Of a stretch of DNA of 64,000 nucleotides, positions 51,046 to 59,698 are shown piece after piece. The stretch comes from Thermomicrobiales bacterium (GTDB lineage: Bacteria > Chloroflexota > Chloroflexia > Thermomicrobiales > UBA6265): contig JAHBVL010000001.1 in the NCBI GenBank assembly GCA_019637585.1, positions 310,001 through 374,000 on the forward strand, in the 5' to 3' direction. The position numbers and the translations under genes are program-made. How positions within the stretch are numbered: the stretch's first letter is position 1; each line of letters starts with the position of its first letter. The notes under the pieces were generated by a model. The model did not search any database, was not told the DNA's origin, and saw nothing but the letters and a program-made list of their open reading frames with translations.

Positions 51046-51933
51046 CTATACAACTGGCCGGAAATTGAGCGTCAGAATCGTGGTGCTGGTCTCACCGTTG
51101 TTCTGCAGGATTCGGCGGGCGCCAGGCGTGAGTTTGCGGAACGCGGCCGTGCCCCCTTCACGCACGAAAAGAGGATCGGCGGTGGGTGTCGACGCGCCCG
51201 GTTGAATGATCGACGAGTGGAACTCCCCTTCCGCCGCATGGATCGCTTCCAGACCGTCGATCGGATAGGGGCCAATCGAACCGCCGGCTGGCAGCTGCTC
51301 TCTGGTCAGCAGCGCGTGGATATCTCCATCCCCTAGCGTTTGCCATGCGTCGTACACGGCCACACTGAGGCGGGCGCTCATGTTCTCGGGCAGGGGAGGG
51401 GTGAAGGTTCCGGCTTCGACCTCGATGCTGGTGATGGAGGCGCCAAAAATCGTGACCGCGTCCTGACCAACATTGCGCAATGTGCCAAAGGCCAGCGCGT
51501 CCGGATAGATCGCCACGTCGCCAGCGGCGAGCTCCACTTCGGCGCCGGCGTCGACCGGTTCGTCCTCGGCATTCGGCCGGCGAAGCGTCCAGGGACGGTC
51601 GAGCTGTACGGCGTAGGTTCCGGAGAGGATGACTTCCGCGGCGGTTCCCTCTTTGATCGTTTCGCCGCTGCATCCGCAGTAGGGACCAGGCAGGTAGGTG
51701 AGCTCGTCACCAGGTTGCAGAATGATCCGATAGAACGCGCCTTGCGCTTTGCCTTCGGGTTGCCAGTCGCGCGGAAAGATGACGTCGAAAAGCGTTTCCG
51801 GACCAGCGGCGGGGGTCGCCTCCGGTGATTGGGCAAGGATGGATCCCGCGCCGGCAGGGAGTGTGAGGGCAAGGCCAGCGCCAGCCGAGGCCAGCAATCG
51901 CCGGCGTGAAAGCGAATACCGATCGAGTGACAT
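51046..51933 (-). CDS. Tat-exported cupin-like protein
   Basis: A 295-residue exported protein. A twin-arginine signal (LSRRRLLASAGAGLALTLPAG) at about 8-28 with a SILAQS cleavage region is followed by two beta-barrel-like halves: IILQPGDELTYLPGPYCGCSG to GDVAIYPDALAFGTLRN, and SVAVYDAWQTL to FRKLTPGARRIL. The Gly/Pro-spaced strands resemble cupins, but I do not see a full HxH metal site. AGGAGG lies 8 bases before ATG 51933. The role is unknown; it may bind a small ligand outside the cell. Confidence 0.7.
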   Translation of the reverse strand: MSLDRYSLSRRRLLASAGAGLALTLPAGAGSILAQSPEATPAAGPETLFDVIFPRDWQPEGKAQGAFYRIILQPGDELTYLPGPYCGCSGETIKEGTAAEVILSGTYAVQLDRPWTLRRPNAEDEPVDAGAEVELAAGDVAIYPDALAFGTLRNVGQDAVTIFGASITSIEVEAGTFTPPLPENMSARLSVAVYDAWQTLGDGDIHALLTREQLPAGGSIGPYPIDGLEAIHAAEGEFHSSIIQPGASTPTADPLFVREGGTAAFRKLTPGARRILQNNGETSTTILTLNFRPVV

Positions 51934-52256
51934 GCTGAACGCCTCCTGGCGAATGAGAGAGGAGCGTTCCCCTCCCACCGAATGATCGCACTGGCGTCAA
52001 CTGTGCCCTCGCCGTTTCGTTGCGCTGGCTCGGATCATTCGGTAGCGACCGCAAGATCTTTTGCGATGAGTGCCGGGGTCATCTGCGGTTCCGCGAGATC
52101 CGCCCGGCCGTCAACGGGCCGGGCTCACAATGCGAAGGTCCTTCAGACCTGAGGCACGCCCCGGTAGGGGCATCGCACCGTGAGCGGCGCCGTTTACGGC
52201 GTTGCGGACGCCTGGACAGCGTGGTCTAAGTTTGGCGCAATCTGCCGAACCAACGT
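51934..52256. other. gene-free stretch between cupin and enolase genes
   Basis: These 323 bases carry no convincing gene. They hold the hairpin described at 52102-52124 and a smaller CGCAA/TTGCG stem near 52049-52064. Both flanking genes run leftward, so the cupin promoter and the end of the enolase transcript fall here. Confidence 0.5.
52102..52124 (-). terminator. G+C-rich hairpin downstream of the enolase-like gene
   Basis: GCCCGGCC (52102-52109) and GGCCGGGC (52117-52124) form a perfect 8-bp stem with a 7-base loop, 133 bases beyond the enolase-like stop. There is no T-run, so this is a factor-dependent or structural end at best. Confidence 0.4.
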
Positions 52257-53537
52257 TTATGGCGCTCGTCGGGGCCACGGGGTCAGCGGGAGGGCGGTTT
52301 CCTTTTCGATGGCGAGGAGACGGTTCCATTTGGCCAGACGCTCGCTCCGGGTGATGGAACCGACCTTCAGCGCGTCGCCGCGCCAGCCGGTTGCCAGGTC
52401 GGCGAGCCAGTCGTCCTCGGTTTCGCCCGACCGGGCGCTGACCACAACCGCCCACTCCGCCCCTCGCGCCAGGTGGAGAGCCTGTGCCGCTTCGGTCAGG
52501 GTGCCGATCTGGTTCACCTTGAGGAGGAGTGCGTTGGCCGCACCCGCAGCAACCGCACGCTCGATGCGGGAGGGATTGGTGGTGAGAAAATCGTCGCCGA
52601 GGGTCAGCGCCCGGCCATCCAGGGCAGTACGGAGCGCGAGCCAGTTGTCCCAGTCGTCTTCGCTCAGACCATCCTCCACACTGACCAGCGGGTACCGGTC
52701 CACCCACGAACGCACCAGCGCGATCATCTCCGCCGGGGTGAGCGACTCGCCACCGATCGCATAGCGGCCACCAGCAAAAAAGTGACTGGACGCCACATCG
52801 ACGCACAACGACACGTCATCCCCCGGCCGGAAGCCGGCGACATCGATCGCTTCGACCGCCAGCTGGAATGCCTCGTCGATCGAGCTGAAATCGGGCGCCA
52901 GCCCTCCTTCATCGGCGACCAGCAACCGCATCCCATAGCGTTGACGGATCAACGCAGCTGCGGCCTGGAAAACGGCATAGGTCATCGCCATGGCTTCATC
53001 GACAGTCGACGCGCCATTGGCCACGATCAGGACATCCTGAATCTCCATCTGACCGCCGGCATGCTTGCCGCCGCTGAAGAGATTGACCGTTGGGCGGGGC
53101 AGCGCGGCGGGAGCGTCGAGCCCCGCGAGCTCCGCGAAGTGCTGATAGAGGGGTACGCCCCGTTCGGCGGCGGTCGCCCGGGCGAAGGCCAGCGACACCG
53201 CCAGCAGGGCATTCGCGCCCAGCCGCGATTTCTCCGCGGTGCCATCCAGCTCGATCATCAGCTCATCGATCGCATGTTGCGATTCGAGCTGCCGGCCCTG
53301 GATCGCGTCGAAGATCTCCGTTTCGATGGCATTGACGGCATGCCGGCAACCAAGACCGCCATAACGACCAGGGTCGCCATCCCGCCGCTCGTGCGCTTCC
53401 GCCTTACCGGTCGACGCACCCGACGGCACGGAAACCGTGGCCACTGCGCCGCTGGCCAGCCGCATCGTGGCCTGAACCGTGGGGCGACCGCGACTGTCGA
53501 GGATCTCCAACGCCGAGAGTCCGGCAACGTCAGGCAT
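52257..53537 (-). CDS. divergent enolase (phosphopyruvate hydratase-like)
   Basis: A 426-residue enolase-fold protein. The N-terminal ALEILDSRGRPTV, VPSGASTGKAEAHERRDGD and LGANALLAVSLAFA blocks are typical. Metal ligands D247 (CVDVASSHFF), E288 (SVEDGLSEDDW) and D315/316 (GDDFLTTN) and lysines K340 (KVNQIGTLTE) and K391 are present. The invariant His of SHRSGETED is Ala368 (VSARSGETED), and the usual Glu after IQ is Asp168. It is therefore a paralogue with altered catalysis or a poor enolase. It overlaps the upstream kinase gene by 8 bases. Confidence 0.88.
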   Translation of the reverse strand: MPDVAGLSALEILDSRGRPTVQATMRLASGAVATVSVPSGASTGKAEAHERRDGDPGRYGGLGCRHAVNAIETEIFDAIQGRQLESQHAIDELMIELDGTAEKSRLGANALLAVSLAFARATAAERGVPLYQHFAELAGLDAPAALPRPTVNLFSGGKHAGGQMEIQDVLIVANGASTVDEAMAMTYAVFQAAAALIRQRYGMRLLVADEGGLAPDFSSIDEAFQLAVEAIDVAGFRPGDDVSLCVDVASSHFFAGGRYAIGGESLTPAEMIALVRSWVDRYPLVSVEDGLSEDDWDNWLALRTALDGRALTLGDDFLTTNPSRIERAVAAGAANALLLKVNQIGTLTEAAQALHLARGAEWAVVVSARSGETEDDWLADLATGWRGDALKVGSITRSERLAKWNRLLAIEKETALPLTPWPRRAP

Positions 53538-54570
53538 CGTGCACCCCTGTTCCTTCGAAAGCGTTCGTGAAGCGTTCGGCGAGTCGATCGATCGTGGCGG
53601 GTGGCGACTGCATCAGCTCGACCACCACCCCGGCCTGCCGGGTCCGCTCTTCCTCACCAAGGTACTCGAGCGGCGACCGTCCCCGCACCCGCGCCAGCAG
53701 GCAGGCCAGCGTGTGACGGACGGCCCGCTCTTCCAGATTCACGGCCCAATCACTCGTTTTTACGATATTCCAGTATCTCTCCCAGTAAAGTCTCGTTGCA
53801 TCGCGAAATTCCGCCCGCGCCTCTGGCAGGTGATGCGCCTTGCTGAGCAGGTGGGTCATGGAAAACCCGAGATCGAATCCCGGATCGCCGATATGGATGA
53901 CTTCATGATCGAGCAGAATCAGGCGATCGTCGTGAACGAGAATGTTTTTTGGGCTGTAGTCGCCATGGACGATGGTGTCGGCGTGCGACCGGGTCTCCTC
54001 GATCAGGGTGGTCAGAAACCGGGTGGCTGCCGGCGCCTGGGTTGCGGTGTATCCGTAGTAGGGCTCCAGCCGGAGCGATTCGAAATAGCCTCGGTCGCTG
54101 AAGACCGGCCGCAATTCCCCCATCCGGGTAGCCGATGTCGCATGGATCGTCCCCAGGAGTGTGGCGAACTGGACCACATGGTCCTGCTCGACATGACCGG
54201 CGAGGAGCATCTGCTTCCAGTTCTGGTGCGGAGGAGGGACCGCCTGCATGGCGATCAGGTGATGGTCGAAATCCTCGAAGACCAGGGGTGTGATGGTCCC
54301 GGCCGGAGCCAGAACGTCCAGCCAGCGGAGACCATCGGCTTCCCGGTGCACCCGTTCCGGCGGCGAGAACCAGTCGACCTTGACCCGCAGTTTGGCCAGC
54401 GCCTGTTTCAGCACCCACGCTTCGCCATCCTCTCGCTCGACCAGCACGGTCCGGTTGGACACACCGCCACCCAGCACGGTGATGGCCGGCGTTTCGCTGG
54501 CGCGAATGTGCCCCGCTTCCCGCAGGTAGGCGATGAGCTGTTCGGCCTGTTCGATATCGAGGGATGTCAA
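53530..54570 (-). CDS. APH-type phosphotransferase (choline/aminoglycoside kinase fold)
   Basis: A 346-residue small-molecule kinase. The N-lobe has VLGGGVSNRTVLV and WVLKQAL (ATP-contacting Lys). The catalytic loop is TIVHGDYSPKNILVHDDR (H-G-D...N) and the metal-binding Asp is in LILLDHEVIHIGDPGFDLGF. It is unlikely to be a resistance enzyme; chromosomal members phosphorylate metabolites such as choline, methylthioribose or sugars. Its stop overlaps the start of the divergent enolase, so the kinase product may be the substrate of the latter. Confidence 0.88.
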   Translation of the reverse strand: MTSLDIEQAEQLIAYLREAGHIRASETPAITVLGGGVSNRTVLVEREDGEAWVLKQALAKLRVKVDWFSPPERVHREADGLRWLDVLAPAGTITPLVFEDFDHHLIAMQAVPPPHQNWKQMLLAGHVEQDHVVQFATLLGTIHATSATRMGELRPVFSDRGYFESLRLEPYYGYTATQAPAATRFLTTLIEETRSHADTIVHGDYSPKNILVHDDRLILLDHEVIHIGDPGFDLGFSMTHLLSKAHHLPEARAEFRDATRLYWERYWNIVKTSDWAVNLEERAVRHTLACLLARVRGRSPLEYLGEEERTRQAGVVVELMQSPPATIDRLAERFTNAFEGTGVHDA

Positions 54571-54593
54571 GGGCGAACCTCGCGTGATGGTCG

Positions 54594-55016
54594 CTAAAAC
54601 CCTCGCAACGTGAGCGGATCGACGAGCACCGGTATGTTGTACTCATCGGAAAACGACTGGTTGGTCATGCCCAGGCTCACGATGCCCTCGCCATACTTTT
54701 TCAGGTAGGGTGGCAGGTCGATGGCTCGGGGCAACGATGTGTCGATCGTCGCCCGACCGGTCATGATGACGACCTTGTCGCCGTTGTCAGCGCTGTCGAA
54801 ATGCAACGCAACCCGCGGTTGCCGTTCGATATTGCGCAGCTTGGCGGTGTTGGGCTGGCTGAAAATCAGCACCTTCTCCTCGTGCCACTGAAACCAGACC
54901 GGACTCGGTTGCGGGGTCCCTTTGCCATCGACCGTCACCAGCCAGATGATCAGGTCGTTGTCCAGGTGCTGCTGAACGCGCGCGCCGAACTCGGTCGATG
55001 TATCGATGGCGATCAT
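54594..55016 (-). CDS. PPOX class F420-dependent oxidoreductase
   Basis: A 140-residue split-barrel flavoprotein: WLVTVDGKGTPQPSPVWFQWHEEKVLIF, then NTAKLRNIERQPRVALHFDS and the end YNIPVLVDPLTLRGF. This matches the TIGR03667-like F420-binding subgroup of the PPOX superfamily. AGGAG lies about 10 bases before ATG 55016. The long upstream open frame to 55343 is the antisense of the VOC gene and is not used. Confidence 0.88.
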   Translation of the reverse strand: MIAIDTSTEFGARVQQHLDNDLIIWLVTVDGKGTPQPSPVWFQWHEEKVLIFSQPNTAKLRNIERQPRVALHFDSADNGDKVVIMTGRATIDTSLPRAIDLPPYLKKYGEGIVSLGMTNQSFSDEYNIPVLVDPLTLRGF

Positions 55017-55030
55017 TGCCGACGTACTCC

Positions 55031-55810
55031 TCACCCATTCATACGCAGGCGGTCGAACCAATCGGGTTCGGCCTGCATCAGTCCAAATGTGGCTCCCAGC
55101 GGATCGTTCAGCCAGGCCGTCGTGATGCCCAAACCGGTGATTTCGGTGGCCGGATGGATCACCGTGCCGCCAAGAGCAGCTGCCTTCTCCACCGACGCGG
55201 CGATGTCGGGCGTCCGGAAGTAGGCAAGCCAGGCGCTGGGCGATGGCCGGACACCGGCATCGAAGAGACCGGCCGCCGGCACGCCATGCAGCCGGGCCAG
55301 GGCATAACCGCCAGTTGCCACAGCCTCCGGTACAAAGGTCCAACCCAGCAGACTGCTGTAGAACTCCGCCGAACCCGGCACATCGGTGGTCACCAGCTCG
55401 TTCCAGATCACCGTCTCGCCGGAACCACCACTTCCGGTCGTTCCGCCCTCGCCGGTGTGCTGGAAGATCGTCACCATCGCTCCCGGCGGGTCGAAGAGGA
55501 TGGCGAGCAATCCAATGCCGGGGATCGTCATCGGGTCGAACGGCACGACGCCGCCCAGCGCTTTCGCCCGGGTCAGGGTATCGGCGATGTCGTCGACCAT
55601 GAGATAGCCGCTCCAGTTGGCGGGCGCATTCATCTCCGGGGTCATCGGGAAAAAGCCGCCGAAGGGATTCCCCTGGTCGGTGAGCGGGCGGTATCCATTG
55701 GGATCCGGCTCACCCATTTCCCAGCCGAAGAGCGCGGTATAGAACGCAACAGTTCGCTCCAGATCGTTGGTGTTCATATCGTGCCAGCCGAAGTGTCCGA
55801 TGGTGAACAC
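55031..55810 (-). CDS. VOC family protein with two glyoxalase-like domains
   Basis: A 259-residue protein of two vicinal-oxygen-chelate domains. Domain 1 includes HFGWHDMNTNDLERTVAFYTALFGWEM and domain 2 includes VIWNELVTTDVPGSAEFYSSLLGW. Each ends with the LNDPLGATFGLMQ or FDPPGAMVTIFQ segment typical of the fold. Metal ligands are incomplete, which is common for antibiotic-binding or unknown members. AGGAGG precedes a GTG at 55810; ATG 55825 is an alternative start. The function is unknown. Confidence 0.9.
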   Translation of the reverse strand: MFTIGHFGWHDMNTNDLERTVAFYTALFGWEMGEPDPNGYRPLTDQGNPFGGFFPMTPEMNAPANWSGYLMVDDIADTLTRAKALGGVVPFDPMTIPGIGLLAILFDPPGAMVTIFQHTGEGGTTGSGGSGETVIWNELVTTDVPGSAEFYSSLLGWTFVPEAVATGGYALARLHGVPAAGLFDAGVRPSPSAWLAYFRTPDIAASVEKAAALGGTVIHPATEITGLGITTAWLNDPLGATFGLMQAEPDWFDRLRMNG

Positions 55811-55857
55811 GGTCGCCTCCTCCATACCAAACAGAGCGATCGATCGCCGGTCACAGC

Positions 55858-57135
55858 TTACCCCGAGTGAGACGGGGTTGTGGCTTCGCGTCGTTCCGTT
55901 TCGCCATCTGCCCGGGCCGCGGCGACCGTCGCCAGATAGACGCTGACGGCAGCTCCAACCGAGAGCAGCGCCAGCGCAATCAGGAGTGGACGATCGCCAT
56001 GCGTTGCCGATGCGATCAGGCTGCCCCCGAATGGGCCAGCCGCACGGGAGAAGGTGACGATCAGCGCCAGCACGCCACTGATCGACCCAAATGCCGCAAC
56101 CCCATAGAGCTCGGCCACCAGCGATGCCCGGGCCGGGGTGATGGCCCCGAACCCGATGCCAAAGAGAAGGACGAAGCACCAGATACCGGTATGCGACGAC
56201 GTTGCCGCCAGCACGATCAAACCAGCGGCCTGCGTCAGGAAAATCGTGCCGGGCACAGCCCAGGGGGGCAGCCAGTCGCCGAGCGGCGTGAAGATCAGGC
56301 GTCCCGGCAGCGCCAGCAGACCGATGGCGGCAGCGGCGGACGCAGCAAAGCGAGCCGATTCGCCCCTGTCGATCAAGAGCGGGATGAGCAGAACCGTCGT
56401 CGCCACATTGGCGAACATCACCAGCCCGAACGCCAGGGAGAGCCAGCGGAACGACCGGCTGCGCAGCGCATCCCGGAGCGTCATCGCGCTGCGGCGCATT
56501 CCCGATGCGACAGCCGCCTTCGACCCACAGTCGCCGTCGGGACAGGCGCCGATGGCGGCGGGATCGCGACGCAGGACACCCGCATGGATGGGAATGGTGA
56601 TGATCGCCAGCAGCACAGCCAGTATCACCAGCGCATCCCGCCACCCCTGCCGGTGGACGAGCCAGGCCGATAATGGAATGAAGATGACGCTGGCGAACCC
56701 TCCCCCAAAGGTGAGGAGGGTCAACGCGCGCGAACGATAGGTCCAAAACCAGGTGGTGACGGCAGCGAACGCCGGTTCGTAGAAGGTGGCGGCCATGCAG
56801 ACGCCCAACCCGAGCCAGATCGCCACGAAGACCGGATAACTCTCGACGCGGGACCAGGCGACGATGAGGAGCGCGGATGCTGCCGACCCAATGGTCATCA
56901 GCCAGCGCGGACCGTGTCGATCGAGCCACCGGCCGAATGGCACGGCGGCGATTCCGGATGCGATCAATGCCAGCGAAAACGCTGCGGTGAGCTGATTGCG
57001 CGACCAGCCGAGCTCGGCGCTGGTTGGTTCGATGAACACGGAAAAGGCGTAGTAGAGAATGCCCCACGAAACCGGCTCTGTGATCGACAGAGCGGCCACG
57101 ATCCACCATCCATAAAAGAGGCGAGATCTGCTCAT
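55858..57135 (-). CDS. MFS transporter (oxalate/monocarboxylate-like)
   Basis: A 425-residue transporter with 12 hydrophobic helices. FYGWWIVAALSITEPVSWGILYYAFSVF is the N-terminal helix typical of the OFA/monocarboxylate-like branch. PFGRWLDRHGPRWLM is the conserved loop 2-3 motif, and a second DWLPPW loop follows. GAAAGG precedes ATG 57135, so the first 19 residues of the longer frame are not used. The substrate is unknown. It is followed by the VOC and PPOX genes on the same strand with modest gaps. Confidence 0.9.
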   Translation of the reverse strand: MSRSRLFYGWWIVAALSITEPVSWGILYYAFSVFIEPTSAELGWSRNQLTAAFSLALIASGIAAVPFGRWLDRHGPRWLMTIGSAASALLIVAWSRVESYPVFVAIWLGLGVCMAATFYEPAFAAVTTWFWTYRSRALTLLTFGGGFASVIFIPLSAWLVHRQGWRDALVILAVLLAIITIPIHAGVLRRDPAAIGACPDGDCGSKAAVASGMRRSAMTLRDALRSRSFRWLSLAFGLVMFANVATTVLLIPLLIDRGESARFAASAAAAIGLLALPGRLIFTPLGDWLPPWAVPGTIFLTQAAGLIVLAATSSHTGIWCFVLLFGIGFGAITPARASLVAELYGVAAFGSISGVLALIVTFSRAAGPFGGSLIASATHGDRPLLIALALLSVGAAVSVYLATVAAARADGETERREATTPSHSG

Positions 57136-57268
57136 GGCGCCTTTCCGGAGAACGCGAATGCGCGGATGACGTCCCAGCGACCAGCGACGCATGCAATCTT
57201 CGGTGCAATCGTCGCACCGTACAATCTCTCATTGAGCGGACTGCTGGACGAGACACGAGGAGGCTCCC

Positions 57269-57931
57269 ATGACCGAACCGACTGGCACCGAATCCAACGG
57301 CGCCACCGCCGAAACGAGATCGGGTCTCCCCAGCTGGCTCCTCCCCGCGATTCTCGGCGCCCTGCTGGTGGCCATGACGGTGTTCACCGTTTACCTCTGG
57401 CGAGAGAACGACACCCCGTCGAACGATTCCGCCGATGCCGGCTTCGCCCGCGATATGACCGATCACCACGCGCAGGCTGTCGAAATGGCCCTGATCGCCT
57501 GGCAGCGGTCGGACGATCCCGAAATCCAGCAAATCGCCTACGACATCGCCACGTCCCAGCAGGCGCAGATCGGCATGATGCAGGGATGGCTGACCGAATG
57601 GGGTCTCTCGCTCGCCCGCGACGGCGTTCCCATGGCCTGGGCGGGCGATATGGACCACGACATGGAGGGCGCGAGCAGTATTGACGACATGCCCGGCATG
57701 GCCACGCGCGAAGAGATCGACGCGTTGCGGACACTCGAACCCGAGGAGATGGACCGGGAGTTCCTTCGTTTGATGATCGCCCATCATCAGGGAGGCGTGC
57801 TCATGGCCGATGCCGGGGTCGAGCATGTCGAAAAGGATGTGCTGCACAATCTCGCTTCGTCCATCGCCAGCGCCCAGCAGCTGGAAATCACCACCATGCA
57901 GACGATGCTCGACGCTCGCGAAACCAGTTGA
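57269..57931 (+). CDS. DUF305 domain protein, membrane-anchored
   Basis: A 220-residue protein. An N-terminal membrane helix (LPSWLLPAILGALLVAMTVFTVYLW, about 20-45) anchors an outside DUF305 domain. Two His-rich four-helix motifs are visible: FARDMTDHHAQAVEMALIA and FLRLMIAHHQGGVLMADAGVEHV. A Met/His/Asp-rich linker (WAGDMDHDMEG) lies between. The family is a ferritin-like bundle often linked to copper or other metal tolerance. GAGGAGGCTCCC precedes the ATG. It lies 3 bases upstream of rpiB. Confidence 0.92.
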   Translation: MTEPTGTESNGATAETRSGLPSWLLPAILGALLVAMTVFTVYLWRENDTPSNDSADAGFARDMTDHHAQAVEMALIAWQRSDDPEIQQIAYDIATSQQAQIGMMQGWLTEWGLSLARDGVPMAWAGDMDHDMEGASSIDDMPGMATREEIDALRTLEPEEMDREFLRLMIAHHQGGVLMADAGVEHVEKDVLHNLASSIASAQQLEITTMQTMLDARETS

Positions 57932-57934
57932 TCG

Positions 57935-58387
57935 ATGCGCATTGCCCTGGCTGCCGACCACGCCGGATATCTGCTGAAAGCGCCAGTGGCGGATGCGTTG
58001 CGGGCGTGGGGATACGAGGTTGCCGATCACGGCACGCACAGTGGCGACGTCGTCGATTTTCCGGATGTGGTGTTGCCGGTTTGCCGGGCAGTCCTGAACC
58101 GGGAAGCGGAGCGGGGGATTCTGCTCTGCGGCACCGGAATCGGCGCCTGCATGGCCGCCAACAAGGTCGCCGGCATCCGGGCGGCGCTCTGCCACGACCT
58201 CCACTCGGCCCATCAGGCGGTCGAGCATGACGACGCCAATGTCATGTGCCTGGGAGCCAAGATCGTTGGAGAATGGCTGGCGCTCGATCTGATCCGCGCT
58301 TTTCTCGATGCCCGGTTTGGCGGTGAAGAGCACTTTCAGCGACGCATCGACAAGATGGCCGCGATCGAATCGGGACGGCTCAGATGA
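57935..58387 (+). CDS. rpiB: ribose-5-phosphate isomerase B
   Basis: A 150-residue sugar-phosphate isomerase of the RpiB/LacAB family that interconverts ribose 5-phosphate and ribulose 5-phosphate. AADHAGYLLKAPV at the start and GILLCGTGIGACMAANKVAGIRAALC (with the catalytic Cys in LLCGTG) are diagnostic. HDDANVMCLGAKIVG completes the active-site region. It starts 3 bases after the DUF305 stop and its end overlaps the lipase start by 4 bases, so the three probably share a transcript although they have no obvious common role. Confidence 0.95.
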   Translation: MRIALAADHAGYLLKAPVADALRAWGYEVADHGTHSGDVVDFPDVVLPVCRAVLNREAERGILLCGTGIGACMAANKVAGIRAALCHDLHSAHQAVEHDDANVMCLGAKIVGEWLALDLIRAFLDARFGGEEHFQRRIDKMAAIESGRLR

Positions 58388-59580
58388 AGCGCCGGGCGAT
58401 GGTAGCCGCGTGGCTCCTGCTACTGACGGTTGTCACGAACGGCATCGCCGGTCCGGCAGCAGTTGCTCAGCCGGAGGCGTCACCCACGGCGACTGCGCCG
58501 GGAGCACTGGTTCGGTGGGAGCCGATCCCGTCGATCGGCGGTCACCCGGCCTGGCGCATCCTCTACACCTCGACCGGGTTGGATGGCGCCATCGTGCCCA
58601 TCTCAGGCGTGATCGCGATCCCGGCCGCCACGGCGCCGCAGGAGGGTTTTCCGCTGCTTGCCATTGCGCATCCAACCGCCGGGCTGGGCCGGCAATGCGC
58701 TCCTTCGCTCCTCCTTCAGAACAACGCCTCGCTGATGTCCCAGCTCTATCAGGAGATACTGACCCCCTATCTCGACGCTGGATTCGCGCTGATCATGTCC
58801 GATTATCAGGGTCTGGGGATGCAGGGCGATCCCTCCTATCTGATCGGCGCAATCGAGGGCCGCAATCTGCTCGATTCGGTCCGCGCCGCCCGGGCGCTTC
58901 CGGATGTTTCGCTCTCAGACAGCACCCAGCTTATCGGACACTCCCAGGGAGGTCATGCCGCGGCGTTTGCCCTGCAGCTGGCGCCGGACTACGCGCCCGA
59001 GCTGACCTTCGATGGTGCTGTTCTGGCTGCGCCGGCGCTCGATCCACGCGGCATTTTCACGTCGCTGATCGACGGAGATGTAGCATCGGAGAATACGTCG
59101 CTGATTCTCTTCGTCATGGCGGCATGGTCGGCCACCTATGCGGACGCGTCGCTCGATCAGGTCACGACACCGCTGGGTCAGGAGGTCATCGAAACGGAGA
59201 TCGCCGGCGCCTGCCTGATCGAAGCTGGACTCGCGGCGGCGAATCACGCTCCGTCCGATCTTTTCCTGCCGGACGCGCCGGAGGCGTGGTCCGATCTGGC
59301 CGCCGAGAACACCCCGGCTGCCGGCACCTGGCCGATGCCGGTGCTGATCGTTCATGGGGTGGATGACGAGGTGATCGATCCGGCCATGACGGCCTCCTTC
59401 GTCGACGGTCTCTGCGCTAGCGGCAGCACGGTGGCGTTCATCGAGTACCCGGGCGCCGACCACTTCGGCATCCTCTCGGCGGCCGGCGACACCATGCGCG
59501 ACTGGCTCCTCGACCGGGTGGCAGGCGAGCCGGCGCCATCCGATTGCGCGCAAGCGACCGTCCGCGGGACGGCGCCATAA
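58384..59580 (+). CDS. secreted lipase, LIP family alpha/beta hydrolase
   Basis: A 398-residue exported serine hydrolase. A signal peptide spans residues 1-28 (MVAAWLLLLTVVTNGIAGPAAVAQ). The nucleophile elbow is LIGHSQGGHAAAF. Asp and His of the triad are likely in VLIVHGVDDEVIDP and YPGADHFGI. The layout, with ATAPQEGFPLLAIAHPTAG and QGLGMQGDPSYLIG, matches secretory lipases of the LIP/DUF676-like group. Two or more Cys may form disulfides outside. It overlaps rpiB by 4 bases. Confidence 0.92.
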   Translation: MKRRAMVAAWLLLLTVVTNGIAGPAAVAQPEASPTATAPGALVRWEPIPSIGGHPAWRILYTSTGLDGAIVPISGVIAIPAATAPQEGFPLLAIAHPTAGLGRQCAPSLLLQNNASLMSQLYQEILTPYLDAGFALIMSDYQGLGMQGDPSYLIGAIEGRNLLDSVRAARALPDVSLSDSTQLIGHSQGGHAAAFALQLAPDYAPELTFDGAVLAAPALDPRGIFTSLIDGDVASENTSLILFVMAAWSATYADASLDQVTTPLGQEVIETEIAGACLIEAGLAAANHAPSDLFLPDAPEAWSDLAAENTPAAGTWPMPVLIVHGVDDEVIDPAMTASFVDGLCASGSTVAFIEYPGADHFGILSAAGDTMRDWLLDRVAGEPAPSDCAQATVRGTAP

Positions 59581-59698
59581 ATGGCGAAGCTACGGATCGT
59601 ATGCTGGGTCCAATCTGTCGATCTCGTTCCTGATATGCTGTCGTCAGTTGACACAGAACCCTGATTCTGATCGCGCCGACTGGAGAACCTGAACACCG

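Noticed and set aside
55031-58333. 1100-residue leftward open frame
   Set aside because: Only its last part (VOC gene, 55031-55810) is real. The upstream part is antisense or out of frame to the MFS, DUF305 and rpiB genes and has no protein features. Long open shadow frames are expected at this G+C content.
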